15,787 nt of DNA from Candidatus Hydrogenedentota bacterium (GTDB taxonomy: Bacteria; Hydrogenedentota; Hydrogenedentia; Hydrogenedentales; JAGMZX01): positions 1 through 15,787 of the forward strand of contig JAKQEQ010000026.1 of assembly GCA_029556545.1 (NCBI GenBank), given 5' to 3'. This document shows, one piece after another, positions 1 through 7,850 of the stretch. A model generated the notes under the pieces. The model saw only the letters and a program-made list of their open reading frames with translations, was not told the DNA's origin and ran no database searches. Position numbers and translations under genes: made by a program. Every line of letters begins with the position of its first letter. The stretch's first letter is position 1.

Positions 1-1290
<1,290 letters not shown>

Positions 1291-1301
1291 AAGGAAAGAA
1301 A

Positions 1302-1333
1302 GGACGAAAAGGACGAAAAGGACGAAAGGGACG
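1302..1333 (+). repeat. GGACGAAAA tandem repeat
   Basis: Three 9-bp units GGACGAAAA (the last with one change) plus a partial fourth lie directly after the stop of the upstream gene and before the leader of fibre-like gene 1. It is purine-rich on the coding strand and has no visible coding role. Confidence 0.85.
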
Positions 1334-1358
1334 CATCCCCGATCCCCGAGGGGGCAGG

Positions 1359-1382
1359 GGGCGGGACGCCCATGCCACGAAG
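1359..1382 (+). repeat. Interspersed palindrome GGGC-GGGAC-GCCC with conserved tail
   Basis: Stem GGGC/GCCC with loop GGGAC, followed by ATGCCACGAAG. The same 24 bases occur upstream of fibre-like gene 5 on the minus strand (15232-15255), in the same orientation relative to the gene. Read through, this repeat family yields peptides of the 'HGRDARAT' type often seen in spurious annotations of environmental bacteria. Confidence 0.8.
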
Positions 1383-1388
1383 GACTCG

Positions 1389-1440
1389 TATATTGGCAGG
1401 TTTGAGACAACGCGCAATGGATGCGCAGGAGGACATGGCA
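1389..1440 (+). promoter_or_regulatory. Leader of fibre-like gene 1: -10 box, RBS hairpin, Shine-Dalgarno
   Basis: TATATT (1389-1394) resembles a -10 box; no good -35 is seen. A hairpin with stem GCGCA/TGCGC and a 5-nt loop (1412-1426) abuts a perfect AGGAGG (1427-1432), which sits 8 nt before the ATG at 1441. The block from TATATT through the Shine-Dalgarno is nearly identical to the leader of fibre-like gene 5 (15120 down to 15077, minus strand), with the stem kept and the loop changed. Promoter activity is inferred. Confidence 0.5.
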
Positions 1441-2928
1441 ATGATATCGAAGAGTAACAGGACCAGGACATGGGGCCTGCTGGCGGCGCTCGTATTCGTG
1501 AGCGGCGTCGCGTTGGCGCAGGCGAACACGGTGACGTATCAGGGTGTCCTGCGGGACGCCGTCGGGGACCCCGTCGCGGACGGGCCCTACGCGATGAGTT
1601 TCGGTGTCTTCGCGGCGGAATCCGGCGGGTCACCCCTCTGGACGGAATCGCAGACCGCCACGACGTTGAACGGCGCGTTCTCCGTCGAGTTGGGCGCGGT
1701 GACGCCGCTGGGGACGTTGTTTGTTGACAACGCGGGCGGGGCGTTGTGGCTGGAGGTGTCGGCGGACATCGGGGGCGGCATGCAGGCGTATTTGCCGCGC
1801 GTGCCATTGACCCGCGCGCCCTACGCCTTTCACGCGACCCATGCCGACAGCGCGGACACCGCGGACAGCGCCGGTAACGCGGACACGGTGGACGGCAAGC
1901 ACGCGGCGGACATCGACGCTGATATCGGCACGGCGGTAAGCGCGCACGACGTGAGCGGCGCGTCGCACGGCGACATTCGCGGGCAGATCGGCACGGATAT
2001 CGCGGCGCATGACGCGAGCGGCGCGGCCCACAACGATATCCGCACGCAAATTGGGACGGACATCGCGGCGCACGACGCGGATACCGGGGCGCATGCGGCG
2101 CTCGAACTGGATGCGGCGCAGATTACTTCGGGCAAACTCAGCAATGATCGCCTGACCATGGGCCATGGCGGCGGGATCGACGCGGATAAGCTGGACGGCC
2201 TGGAGTTGAGCAGTATCCAGGGCTTTGTGACCACGAACATCACTAACAACATCAACGCGCATAACGGCAACCCAACGGCGCACCAGGACATACGGGACAA
2301 GATCGGTACGGACATCGACACGCACGACGACGACAGCGGCGCGCATGCAAACGCGTTCAGCGCCCATAACGGCGACGCCGCCGCGCATCCCGCGCTCCAT
2401 ATGCCGCCCGGCGTGGTCATGCCGTACGCCGGGGCGGCCGCACCGGCCGGTTATCTCCTGTGTGCGGGGCAGGCCGTCTCGCGCACGACCTATGCGGCGC
2501 TCTTCGCGGTGGTCGGGACTACCTACGGCGCGGGCGACGGCAGCACGACGTTCGGCCTGCCGGACCTGCGCGGGCGCGGTCCCATCGGCCTCGACAACAT
2601 GGGCGGGAGTTCCGCCAATCGCGTCACCGCCGTGGAGGCGGACGCGCTCGGCGGGGCCGCGGGCGCGGAAACACACACGCTCAGCGTGGCCCAGATGCCC
2701 GCCCACAACCACGGCGTCAACGACCCGGGACACGCACATACGTATTATCGCCCCCGGGATGAGAATCTGTGCGTGAACTGGGGTATTGGTTGTGATAACG
2801 GCAACTGGATGGACCCGATTGGTTCCTCGACGAACACCACGGGCATCACGATTGCGAACGCGGGGAGCGGGCAGGCGCACAACAACATGGCGCCGTACAT
2901 GGCGATGAATTACATCATCAAGCACTGA
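1441..2928 (+). CDS. Secreted fibre-like protein 1 with phage tail-collar C-terminal tip
   Basis: A 495-residue protein. The start at 1441 is chosen because AGGAGG lies 8 nt upstream and the N-terminus MISKSNRTRT then matches its paralogues; an in-frame ATG at 1372 would only prepend non-conserved leader. Residues 1-27 form a signal peptide ending ALA-Q. Residues 28-133 are the conserved head (TVTYQGVLRD to PYAFHA), a domain common in secreted bacterial tail-fibre-domain proteins. Residues 150-315 form a stalk with DTVDGKHAADI, 21-residue DIR.QIGTDIAAHD repeats and DADKLDGLELSS, recalling phage fibre shafts. Residues 323-495 match the phage tail-collar family: PAGYLLCAGQ, GDGSTTFGLPDLRGR, MPAHNHGV and a terminal NMAPYMAMNYIIK. 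No phage assembly genes lie nearby, so a cell-surface or exported fibre is more likely than a virion part. The partner or receptor is unknown. Confidence 0.88.
   Translation: MISKSNRTRTWGLLAALVFVSGVALAQANTVTYQGVLRDAVGDPVADGPYAMSFGVFAAESGGSPLWTESQTATTLNGAFSVELGAVTPLGTLFVDNAGGALWLEVSADIGGGMQAYLPRVPLTRAPYAFHATHADSADTADSAGNADTVDGKHAADIDADIGTAVSAHDVSGASHGDIRGQIGTDIAAHDASGAAHNDIRTQIGTDIAAHDADTGAHAALELDAAQITSGKLSNDRLTMGHGGGIDADKLDGLELSSIQGFVTTNITNNINAHNGNPTAHQDIRDKIGTDIDTHDDDSGAHANAFSAHNGDAAAHPALHMPPGVVMPYAGAAAPAGYLLCAGQAVSRTTYAALFAVVGTTYGAGDGSTTFGLPDLRGRGPIGLDNMGGSSANRVTAVEADALGGAAGAETHTLSVAQMPAHNHGVNDPGHAHTYYRPRDENLCVNWGIGCDNGNWMDPIGSSTNTTGITIANAGSGQAHNNMAPYMAMNYIIKH
2128..2243 (+). repeat. Near-identical block shared with fibre-like gene 3 (inverted copy)
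   Basis: This stalk segment matches the minus strand of 10846-10961 at 114 of 116 bases. The core also matches 4671-4744 in gene 2. Silent positions are conserved here but not in flanking parts of the same genes, which suggests gene conversion or recombination. Confidence 0.85.
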
Positions 2929-3008
2929 GCCGGAATTCGCTTCCTTAGACCGATCCGGCAGTGTGACGCATCTCCGCGGCGCCGCACGCGAGCGTCATGG
3001 ACCTGTGC

Positions 3009-3069
3009 TATAATAGGTGTCGGTGAGCCAAGGGAGGTTGCGTCTTCAGCGCAACGCAACAGAAGGAGG
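3009..3069 (+). promoter_or_regulatory. Promoter -10, structured leader and RBS of the 41-residue gene
   Basis: A consensus TATAAT lies at 3009-3014, without a clear -35. A 7-bp hairpin GTTGCGT/ACGCAAC (3037-3043 and 3054-3060, 10-nt loop) is followed at once by AAGGAGG (3063-3069), 9 nt before the ATG at 3079. The hairpin would sit next to the ribosome site and could modulate translation. Confidence 0.5.
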
Positions 3070-3078
3070 CATGGGACG

Positions 3079-3204
3079 ATGGACAAGTTCAACCCCCAAC
3101 CCGAGCCGCCCGGACGAGAAAGTAACGTTCTTGACTGGATCTCCTTCATTTTTCAGTACCTATTGTGGATCGTGACCCTTCCCTTCCAGTGGATTGCGGT
3201 CTGA
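3079..3204 (+). CDS. Small single-span membrane peptide, 41 residues
   Basis: ATG at 3079 is preceded by a strong AAGGAGG with 9-nt spacing and by a TATAAT 65 nt upstream. The peptide begins MDKFNPQPEPPGRESN, a polar, proline-rich N-terminus. It continues with one strongly hydrophobic aromatic segment from about residue 17 to 41 (VLDWISFIFQYLLWIV, then TLPFQWIAV), ending at TGA. The out-of-frame ATG at 3071 sits only 1 nt from the Shine-Dalgarno and gives a low-complexity Ser/Thr/Pro product, so it is rejected. I do not recognise the family. Length and topology fit small regulatory membrane peptides or a type I toxin-like peptide, but no antisense RNA or antitoxin is evident. It lies between fibre-like gene 1 and the MITE-like element. 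Confidence 0.6.
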   Translation: MDKFNPQPEPPGRESNVLDWISFIFQYLLWIVTLPFQWIAV

Positions 3205-3527
3205 CCGCGCCAAGTACGCCTGTCTGTTGTCATCTCGGCGCCGGCGTCCCAGCACCGGGGTTCTCCCGGCGCCGCGGACCTGGAATCGTTTTGCGCATCC
3301 GGTCGGAGATGACGTACCCACGAGGCGTGCGGCGCGGGTAAGGGCGAATTCCGCACGCAGATCCGCACGGGCATGGCGACGCACCCCGGGAGTGCCTCGT
3401 CCGTTTGCGTGGGAGGGGGCGTCTTGTTACACCGCGGAAGCGGTCTGTCGGTTTAGACCACCGTGGCTGTGAGCAGGAACCGACGGCGGCTATTCCACTA
3501 GTGATCTTGGGTAAGCGCACTTCATTT
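3205..3527. other. Non-coding stretch with inverted repeats
   Basis: No convincing gene: the open frames here are short and arginine-rich, lacking RBS and domain signs. It contains GTCATCTC (3229-3236) facing GAGATGAC (3306-3313), and inside this GGCGCCGG (3237-3244) facing CCGGCGCC (3266-3273). Further stems lie at 3431-3484 (described separately). Confidence 0.6.
3425..3527 (+). ncRNA. Candidate structured RNA upstream of a terminator-like hairpin
   Basis: ACCGC-GGAA-GCGGT (3431-3444) is a hairpin closed by a GNRA-type tetraloop. It is followed by GTCGGTT (3447-3453) pairing with AACCGAC (3478-3484) around an internal CCACCGTGG. A terminator-like hairpin with a T-rich tail follows at 3528-3552. 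It matches no RNA family I can name (not tRNA, tmRNA, RNase P or SRP by motif). It could equally be the 3' UTR of the 41-residue gene or random GC-rich pairing. Confidence 0.25.
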
Positions 3528-3552
3528 AGCCCGCCTTGGCGGGCTCTTCTTT
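3528..3552 (+). terminator. Rho-independent terminator-like hairpin
   Basis: AGCCCGCC TT GGCGGGCT followed by CTTCTTT on the plus strand. It would end transcripts from the 41-residue gene or the candidate RNA. It is also the outermost part of the left arm of the MITE-like element. Confidence 0.55.
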
Positions 3553-3752
3553 GCACCCGCATTTATGCGGGGTGAAACGGGGACCGCATATACAGATAAG
3601 CGCGCTTCAGCGCGGCATTTCAACGGCTTCAGCATTGTTTCCACGCTGAAGCAGTTCGCCAAGCGGCGCTGAAGCGCCCTCTTCGCGAAAGAAACAGCCG
3701 CTTACACCCCGCGTGAACGCGGGTGCAAAGAGGAGCCGCGCTAAAGCGCGCT
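3528..3752. mobile_element. MITE-like non-autonomous element with 47-bp imperfect inverted termini
   Basis: The left arm 3528-3574 and the reverse complement of the right arm 3705-3752 align at about 38 of 48 positions, including an unbroken CTTTGCACCCGC. Each arm itself folds into two hairpins: a GC stem at the outer end, then CCCGCAT/ATGCGGG (3556-3571) or CCCGCGT/ACGCGGG (3708-3723). Differences in the inner hairpin keep pairing. The interior holds GGCTTCAGC (3625-3633) facing GCTGAAGC (3645-3652), CGCGC-TTCA-GCGCG (3601-3614) and GGCGCT-GA-AGCGCC (3665-3678). It has no coding capacity and no clear target duplication. A transposase-mobilised MITE or an REP-like cassette is inferred. Confidence 0.6.
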
Positions 3753-3874
3753 GACAAATCCGGCACGCTTCTCGATAAGAAACATGGCGGAATATGGTTG
3801 CCCATTCGCATATGCTTGGGCGGTCTCCGGTGAATTCGACAGACCCGGGCGCGATGTCACGAGGCGGATGCCCC

Positions 3875-3956
3875 TATTGCAAAATCGGGGGAAATGATAT
3901 AATCCGTCTTTCGAGGTTTGAGGGAAGGCCCGGAGCCTATACAGGAGAGTACGGCA
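3875..3956 (+). promoter_or_regulatory. Promoter and leader of fibre-like gene 2
   Basis: TATAAT at 3898-3903 has TATTGC (3875-3880, 17-nt spacer) or TTGCAA (3877-3882, 15-nt spacer) as possible -35. GGTTTGAGG downstream is shared with the leaders of genes 1 and 5. A small hairpin AGGC-CCGGA-GCCT (3926-3938) again has a 5-nt loop and precedes AGGAGAG (3943-3949), 7 nt before the ATG. Confidence 0.5.
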
Positions 3957-5453
3957 ATGATATCGAAGTGCAGCAAGGTCAGGACATGCGCCGTGGCGGC
4001 GGCGCTCGTATGCGTGAGCGGCGTCGCATTGGCGCAGGCGAACACGGTGACGTATCAGGGCGTGTTGCGCGACGTCGCGGGAGACCCCGTAGTGGACGGT
4101 CCCTACGCGACGAGTTTTGGGATATTCGCGGCGGAATCGGGCGGGTCGCCGCTGTGGACGGAATCGCAGACGGCGACGACGTCGAACGGGGCGTTCTCCG
4201 TTCAATTGGGCGCGGTGACGCCGCTCGGCACGCTGTTCGCCGATAATGCGGGCGGGGCACTGTGGCTGGAGGTGTCGGCGGACGTCGGGTCGGGCATGCA
4301 GGCGTACTTGCCGCGCGTGCCGGTCACGCGCGCGCCTTATGCCTTCCACGCGACGCGCGCGGACAGCGCGGACACGGCCGCAAGCGCCGGTGACGCCGAC
4401 ACGGTGGACGGCAAGCATGCCGCGGACATCGACGCGGACATTACTGGCGCGGTGGGCGCGCACGACGTCAGCGTGACGGCGCACAGTGACATTCGAACCC
4501 AGATCGGTGCGGACATCGGCGCGCACAACGTCAGCGGGACGGCGCACAGCGATATTCGCGCGCAGATCGGGACGGACATTACCGCGCACGACGGCGATTC
4601 GGGCGCGCACGCGACCATCGAACTGGACGCGGCGCGGATTACTTCGGGCACGCTCAGCAATGCTCGCCTGAACATGGGCCATGGCGGCGGGATCGACGCG
4701 GATAAGCTGGACGGCCTGGAGTTGAGCAGTATCCAGGGCTTTGTCACGAGTCACAACAGCAACGCGGCGGCCCACGCAAATATCGAATTGGACGCCGCGC
4801 GAATCACTTCGGGCACGATCGATATAGGGCGGCTGCCCACGGGCACCACCGGGTCCGACGTTGCGCTGGGGGATCACGTGCATGACGGGGCGCACATCGC
4901 GACGGGCACGGTCAGCACGGACCGTTTTTCGGCCTACAACGACCTGACGGCGGAGAGCAAGATTGGGGCCGGCGCGGCGCAGGTGGCGGCGGGCAACCAT
5001 GTCCATGACGGGGCGCATATCACGACCGGGACCATAGATTTCAACCGGCTCCCGGTCGCGGGCACCGGTTCGGCGAGCACCGTCGCCCGGAGCGACCATA
5101 CGCACCCGCAGAAGTGGCTCGTGACGAAAGCGATTCCTTATGCCGGATCGGGCTACCCAAGGAGCGGCAATTTCTCGTGCAGCACAGGGAGTACCATACT
5201 ACTCTTTGCCTCGGCGAGCGCGTACCTCGGCGGCGCGGGGACGATGCAGGTCGATGTCCGCGTGGACGGCAGCACACGGGGCTCGCTGAGGGCGTTCACC
5301 AACGAAGGTCTCAGTCATAAAGCGCTCAACTCCGATGCAATCATAGTAACTGGACTTGGCGCCGGATTACACCAGGTTTCACTCGTGCTTGTCAGCGGCG
5401 CCGCGGATACCAATGACTATTCGCACGTGACCGTCGTCGAGTTAATACCGTAG
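3957..5453 (+). CDS. Secreted fibre-like protein 2 with unique C-terminal tip
   Basis: A 498-residue paralogue of protein 1. The ATG at 3957 follows AGGAGAG with 7-nt spacing and gives MISKCSKVRT, like the paralogues. Residues 1-27 are a signal peptide (GVALA-Q); 28 to about 133 are the shared head; then come DTVDGKHAADI, two 21-residue DIR.QIG.DI.AH repeats and the DADKLDGLELSS motif. The shaft continues with phage-fibre-like units, GDHVHDGAHIATGT and GNHVHDGAHITTGTIDF. The tip (386-498, from KWLVTKAIPYAGSG to VTVVELIP) is beta-rich and has no paralogue in the window; its layout (variable core, VDVRVDG, GLGAGLHQVSLVLV) resembles the tips of proteins 3-5 in outline. Ligand unknown. It converges with the propeller gene, whose end is 45 nt away. 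Confidence 0.85.
   Translation: MISKCSKVRTCAVAAALVCVSGVALAQANTVTYQGVLRDVAGDPVVDGPYATSFGIFAAESGGSPLWTESQTATTSNGAFSVQLGAVTPLGTLFADNAGGALWLEVSADVGSGMQAYLPRVPVTRAPYAFHATRADSADTAASAGDADTVDGKHAADIDADITGAVGAHDVSVTAHSDIRTQIGADIGAHNVSGTAHSDIRAQIGTDITAHDGDSGAHATIELDAARITSGTLSNARLNMGHGGGIDADKLDGLELSSIQGFVTSHNSNAAAHANIELDAARITSGTIDIGRLPTGTTGSDVALGDHVHDGAHIATGTVSTDRFSAYNDLTAESKIGAGAAQVAAGNHVHDGAHITTGTIDFNRLPVAGTGSASTVARSDHTHPQKWLVTKAIPYAGSGYPRSGNFSCSTGSTILLFASASAYLGGAGTMQVDVRVDGSTRGSLRAFTNEGLSHKALNSDAIIVTGLGAGLHQVSLVLVSGAADTNDYSHVTVVELIP
4671..4744 (+). repeat. Gene 2 copy of the conserved stalk block
   Basis: 74 bases match gene 1 (2155-2228) and gene 3 (minus strand) with one mismatch each, while the sequence immediately downstream diverges completely. 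It encodes the MGHGGGIDADKLDGLE region. Confidence 0.85.
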
Positions 5454-5498
5454 AGCGGCAGGCGAAACACGGGGACGCGAATGCGGGCGCGCCGTCGA

Positions 5499-6746
5499 TC
5501 AGGGTTCTTTGGTCGGCGGCGGGAGGAACGGGAGCGGGCCGGGGGCCAGGTCCGCGCAGAGCGCGGTGATGCGTTCGAGTTCGTCGGGTGTAATCTCGCG
5601 ACGCCTCATGCGGATGCACCCGTAGCGGAAGTCGCCGCGCCGCTGGCCCGCGTAGGCGAGGTATATCCAGGTCTTGCCCGCGTCCTTAATGACCGTAGCC
5701 TCGGGGACATGGTTGGCCTGCACGTCGTCGTCCGCGTCGATGTAGCCGAGCAATATCCAGTCGCGGCCGTTAATCGAGGCGGCTTCGGTGGTCTTGCGCC
5801 GGGTCCATCCGTCGCCGGGGTGTCCGCCGGGGTCGGCGTAGGCGTAATAGACGTCGCCGACGCGGACCACGTCGGGATTCGGGAATTCGTAGATGCAGGG
5901 GTTGTCCATGCCGCGGAGAATCTTCCAGTCCGCCGGATTCATGAAGTCGCCCACGTTCTCGGCGTAGAGCATCATGCAGGGCTTGCCGTAGACGCAGGAA
6001 TCGAACCAGATTTTGAACCGGCCGTCTTCGTGCAGGATCGAGGGCCGGTGATAAATCCCGGTGGGATGCTGATAGCCGCCGGGCTCGACGGGTGCCTGGC
6101 CGATGTTCGCCGCGTCCACGAGGATGGGCGCGTCCGAGATGCGCCAGCGCAGCCCGTCGTCGGAGGTCGCGCCCATGATGCAACTGATATCCGAGTCGGT
6201 GTCGCCGGGCCGGCCGTAGGGGATGCCGTCGAGGTTGAAGCCCGTGGCGCTGTAGGCCATGTGGAAGGTGTCGCCCACGCGCACGACCGAGGGGTCGCCG
6301 ATGTGCCAGTTGTTGTAATAGCGGTCGCCGCCCGCGATGACCGGGACCCAGCGCGCGGGCGTCATGGTCGCGTCCCAGGCCGCTTTGCCGTCCTGTTCCC
6401 CCGCATAGACCTCCCAGGGGCCCGTGATGGCCGGGGCGCGCGCCGCGCAGATGGCGTCGCAACCGGGATAGCCGGGATTGCAGTCCTCGACCATCCAGCC
6501 GAAGAACCAGCCCTTGAAGGGATAGGCCGGGTCCTCGGGCGTTTCGAGAACGTGGAGGTTGTACATGTTGTGGAAGCGGTGGAGGAGGTTGCCGCCGACG
6601 GGCGTCCACTCCGCGGTGCGATTCACGTAGCGGCCATAGTCCTGCGCTTGGGTCGCCGCCGTTGCCGTGCATAGCAGGACGACCAGGAGGCTTCGCGCGG
6701 AAGCCGCGCCCGGCGGTGTCATGAGTCGAGCGCGATTCTTCTTCAT
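5499..6746 (-). CDS. Secreted beta-propeller glycosidase-like protein (GH43/GH32-type fold)
   Basis: A 415-residue protein. The ATG at 6746 (MKKNRARLM) is preceded by AAGGAA at good spacing; a longer frame upstream is not signal-like. A signal peptide (about 1-35) ends ATQAQ. Recurrent blade openings of the five-bladed propeller seen in GH32/GH43-type enzymes are visible: HNMYNLHVLE (about 59-68), GDPSVVRVGDTFHMAY (150-165), HRPSILHEDGRFKIWF (233-248), FPNPDVVRVGDVYYAYAD (288-305) and VPEATVIKDAGKTWIYLAYAG (347-367). Acidic residues in GDPSV, ADPGG and PEATV are candidate catalytic or ligand positions. It probably acts on extracellular polysaccharide, but the exact family and activity cannot be assigned. 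It is divergent from the DUF1080-like gene and the two share an upstream region. Confidence 0.7.
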   Translation of the reverse strand: MKKNRARLMTPPGAASARSLLVVLLCTATAATQAQDYGRYVNRTAEWTPVGGNLLHRFHNMYNLHVLETPEDPAYPFKGWFFGWMVEDCNPGYPGCDAICAARAPAITGPWEVYAGEQDGKAAWDATMTPARWVPVIAGGDRYYNNWHIGDPSVVRVGDTFHMAYSATGFNLDGIPYGRPGDTDSDISCIMGATSDDGLRWRISDAPILVDAANIGQAPVEPGGYQHPTGIYHRPSILHEDGRFKIWFDSCVYGKPCMMLYAENVGDFMNPADWKILRGMDNPCIYEFPNPDVVRVGDVYYAYADPGGHPGDGWTRRKTTEAASINGRDWILLGYIDADDDVQANHVPEATVIKDAGKTWIYLAYAGQRRGDFRYGCIRMRRREITPDELERITALCADLAPGPLPFLPPPTKEP

Positions 6747-6914
6747 GCGATATCGTTCCTTACGGTTACCCCCGAGTCGGGGGCAGTGTATCACAGTCCG
6801 CGAGACGGCGAGGCGGTTGTTTTGCGCATTGTCCGGGAAATGCTATGTTGATCGGCGGCGTTCGCCGTGTCCGCTGCCGGGCGGGCCCTGATCAACGCCA
6901 GTGGAGGTTCGAGA
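6747..6914. promoter_or_regulatory. Divergent promoter region with palindromes
   Basis: Lies between the propeller gene (-) and the DUF1080-like gene (+). A 15-base palindrome CCCCCGA-G-TCGGGGG (6769-6783) sits 23 nt from the propeller start. GTTGATC (6847-6853) faces GATCAAC (6890-6896). TTGCGC (6822-6827), 16 nt, TATGTT (6844-6849) is a weak promoter candidate for the plus gene. GGAGG (6903-6907) is the Shine-Dalgarno for the ATG at 6915. The palindromes could be operator sites or leader hairpins. Confidence 0.4.
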
Positions 6915-7685
6915 ATGCGAAACCGCGCGGGGAATCTGAAATGGTATCGTGTGGCGTGCCTGCTGTTGCCGGCGCTTGTGCTGCTATCGCCGTCCGACGG
7001 GTGGGCGGCATCTGACGAGGCGGAGGAACCTGCCGAGGCGCGGGAGACGCCCGAGGCGCTCGAACCGGTTGCGGGATTCGCGCTGCGGCACAACGCGGGG
7101 ACGGACGGTCAGGCGCAGCCGGGGCCGATGCGGGAGAGCGCGGACTGGCGCGTCTCCGATTTCGCGGGGAAGGGCGCGGTGCGGGTCGAGGACGGGGTGC
7201 TGTACCTCGAGGAGGGCAACGACATGACGGGTGTGACGTGGCGGGGTCCGCTTGTCCGAAAGGATTACGAAATCACGTTGGAGGCGATGCGGGTGGACGG
7301 CAGCGACTTTTTCTGCGGGCTGACGTTTCCCGTTGGGGAGGACCCGTGTTCGCTGATACTCGGGGGCTGGGGCGGGTCGCTGGTCGGCATATCGAGCATC
7401 GACTATCAGGATGCGGCGAACAACACGACGACGCGGATCATCGACTTCGAGAATGGGCGATGGTACCGGGTACGGCTGCGGGTGTACGGGGAGAAGATCG
7501 AGGCGTGGCTGGACGATGAGAAGATCGTCGACGTGGTTACCACGGGGCACAAGATCGGCATTCGGTGGGAGGTCGAGCCGTCGGCGCCGCTGGGCATCGC
7601 CACGTGGCGGACCACGGGCGCTATCCGCAATATGGAACTTCGGGCGCTGACGGCGACGCCGCCGGATTATGAGGTGAAGCGGTAG
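6915..7685 (+). CDS. Secreted DUF1080/LamG-like (concanavalin-fold) protein
   Basis: A 256-residue protein. The ATG at 6915 is chosen for GGAGG 7 nt upstream and for the signal peptide it creates (about 1-32, MRNRAGNL then a long hydrophobic run ending GWAA). A Glu/Ala/Pro-rich spacer follows (33-55). Residues about 70-245 look like the 3-keto-disaccharide hydrolase/DUF1080 or LamG-type jelly roll: GVLYLEEGND, RKDYEITLEAMR, then the typical tail FENGRWYRVRLRVYGEKIEA and WLDDEKIVDV, and GAIRNMELRAL at the end. Such domains bind or cleave sugars outside the cell; the substrate is not deducible. Its position back-to-back with a propeller glycosidase-like gene suggests a common polysaccharide-related role. 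Confidence 0.72.
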   Translation: MRNRAGNLKWYRVACLLLPALVLLSPSDGWAASDEAEEPAEARETPEALEPVAGFALRHNAGTDGQAQPGPMRESADWRVSDFAGKGAVRVEDGVLYLEEGNDMTGVTWRGPLVRKDYEITLEAMRVDGSDFFCGLTFPVGEDPCSLILGGWGGSLVGISSIDYQDAANNTTTRIIDFENGRWYRVRLRVYGEKIEAWLDDEKIVDVVTTGHKIGIRWEVEPSAPLGIATWRTTGAIRNMELRALTATPPDYEVKR

Positions 7686-7703
7686 GACCGCGCGGTTGCG
7701 GCC

Positions 7704-7843
7704 GGGGAGAGGGGATGCGTAGCCCTCACCCTGACCCTCTCCCACGGGGAGAGGGGATGCGTAGCCCTCACCCTGACCCTCTCCCGCGGGGAGAGGGGAT
7801 GTGTCACCCTCACCCTGACCCTCTCCCACGGGGAGAGGGGGTG
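7704..7843. repeat. 42-bp tandem repeat with strong hairpins
   Basis: Exact 42-bp spacing (units start at 7704, 7746, 7788, 7830): three full units and a partial fourth. Each junction holds CCCTCTCCC facing GGGAGAGGG across a 2-3 nt gap, a 9-bp stem. The sequence belongs to a widespread intergenic repeat type that translates as PHPDPLPRGEG. It lies between converging genes, so it may help end transcription from both sides. It is not CRISPR: there are no unique spacers. Confidence 0.9.
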
Positions 7844-7850
7844 CGTCCTT

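Noticed and set aside
2395-2928. Diversity-generating retroelement target in the variable tips
   Set aside because: No reverse transcriptase, accessory gene or template/variable repeat pair with adenine-specific changes is visible; differences between tips are of all types.
3194-3472. 92-codon plus-strand frame after the 41-residue gene
   Set aside because: Overlaps the real small gene's end, is very Arg-rich, has no Shine-Dalgarno, and crosses inverted repeats.
3205-3527. Known structural RNA (tRNA, tmRNA, RNase P, SRP)
   Set aside because: None of the diagnostic motifs, such as a T-loop GGTTCGAAT, GGAAGGAAGCAG or GAGGAAAGTC, could be found.
3741-5105. 454-codon open frame opposite fibre-like gene 2 (similar ones lie opposite the other fibre genes)
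   Set aside because: Arg/Val-rich translation that mirrors the repeats of the sense protein. The sense frame has RBS, signal peptide and domains, so the antisense frame is a high-GC shadow.
1441-5453. Prophage or tailocin origin suggested by the tail-collar domain and fibre-like shafts
   Set aside because: Each fibre gene encodes its own signal peptide, and there is no capsid, tail tube, baseplate, terminase, integrase or lysis gene in 15.8 kb.
7704-7843. CRISPR array
   Set aside because: The 42-bp units abut each other with no unique spacers, and no cas genes are present.
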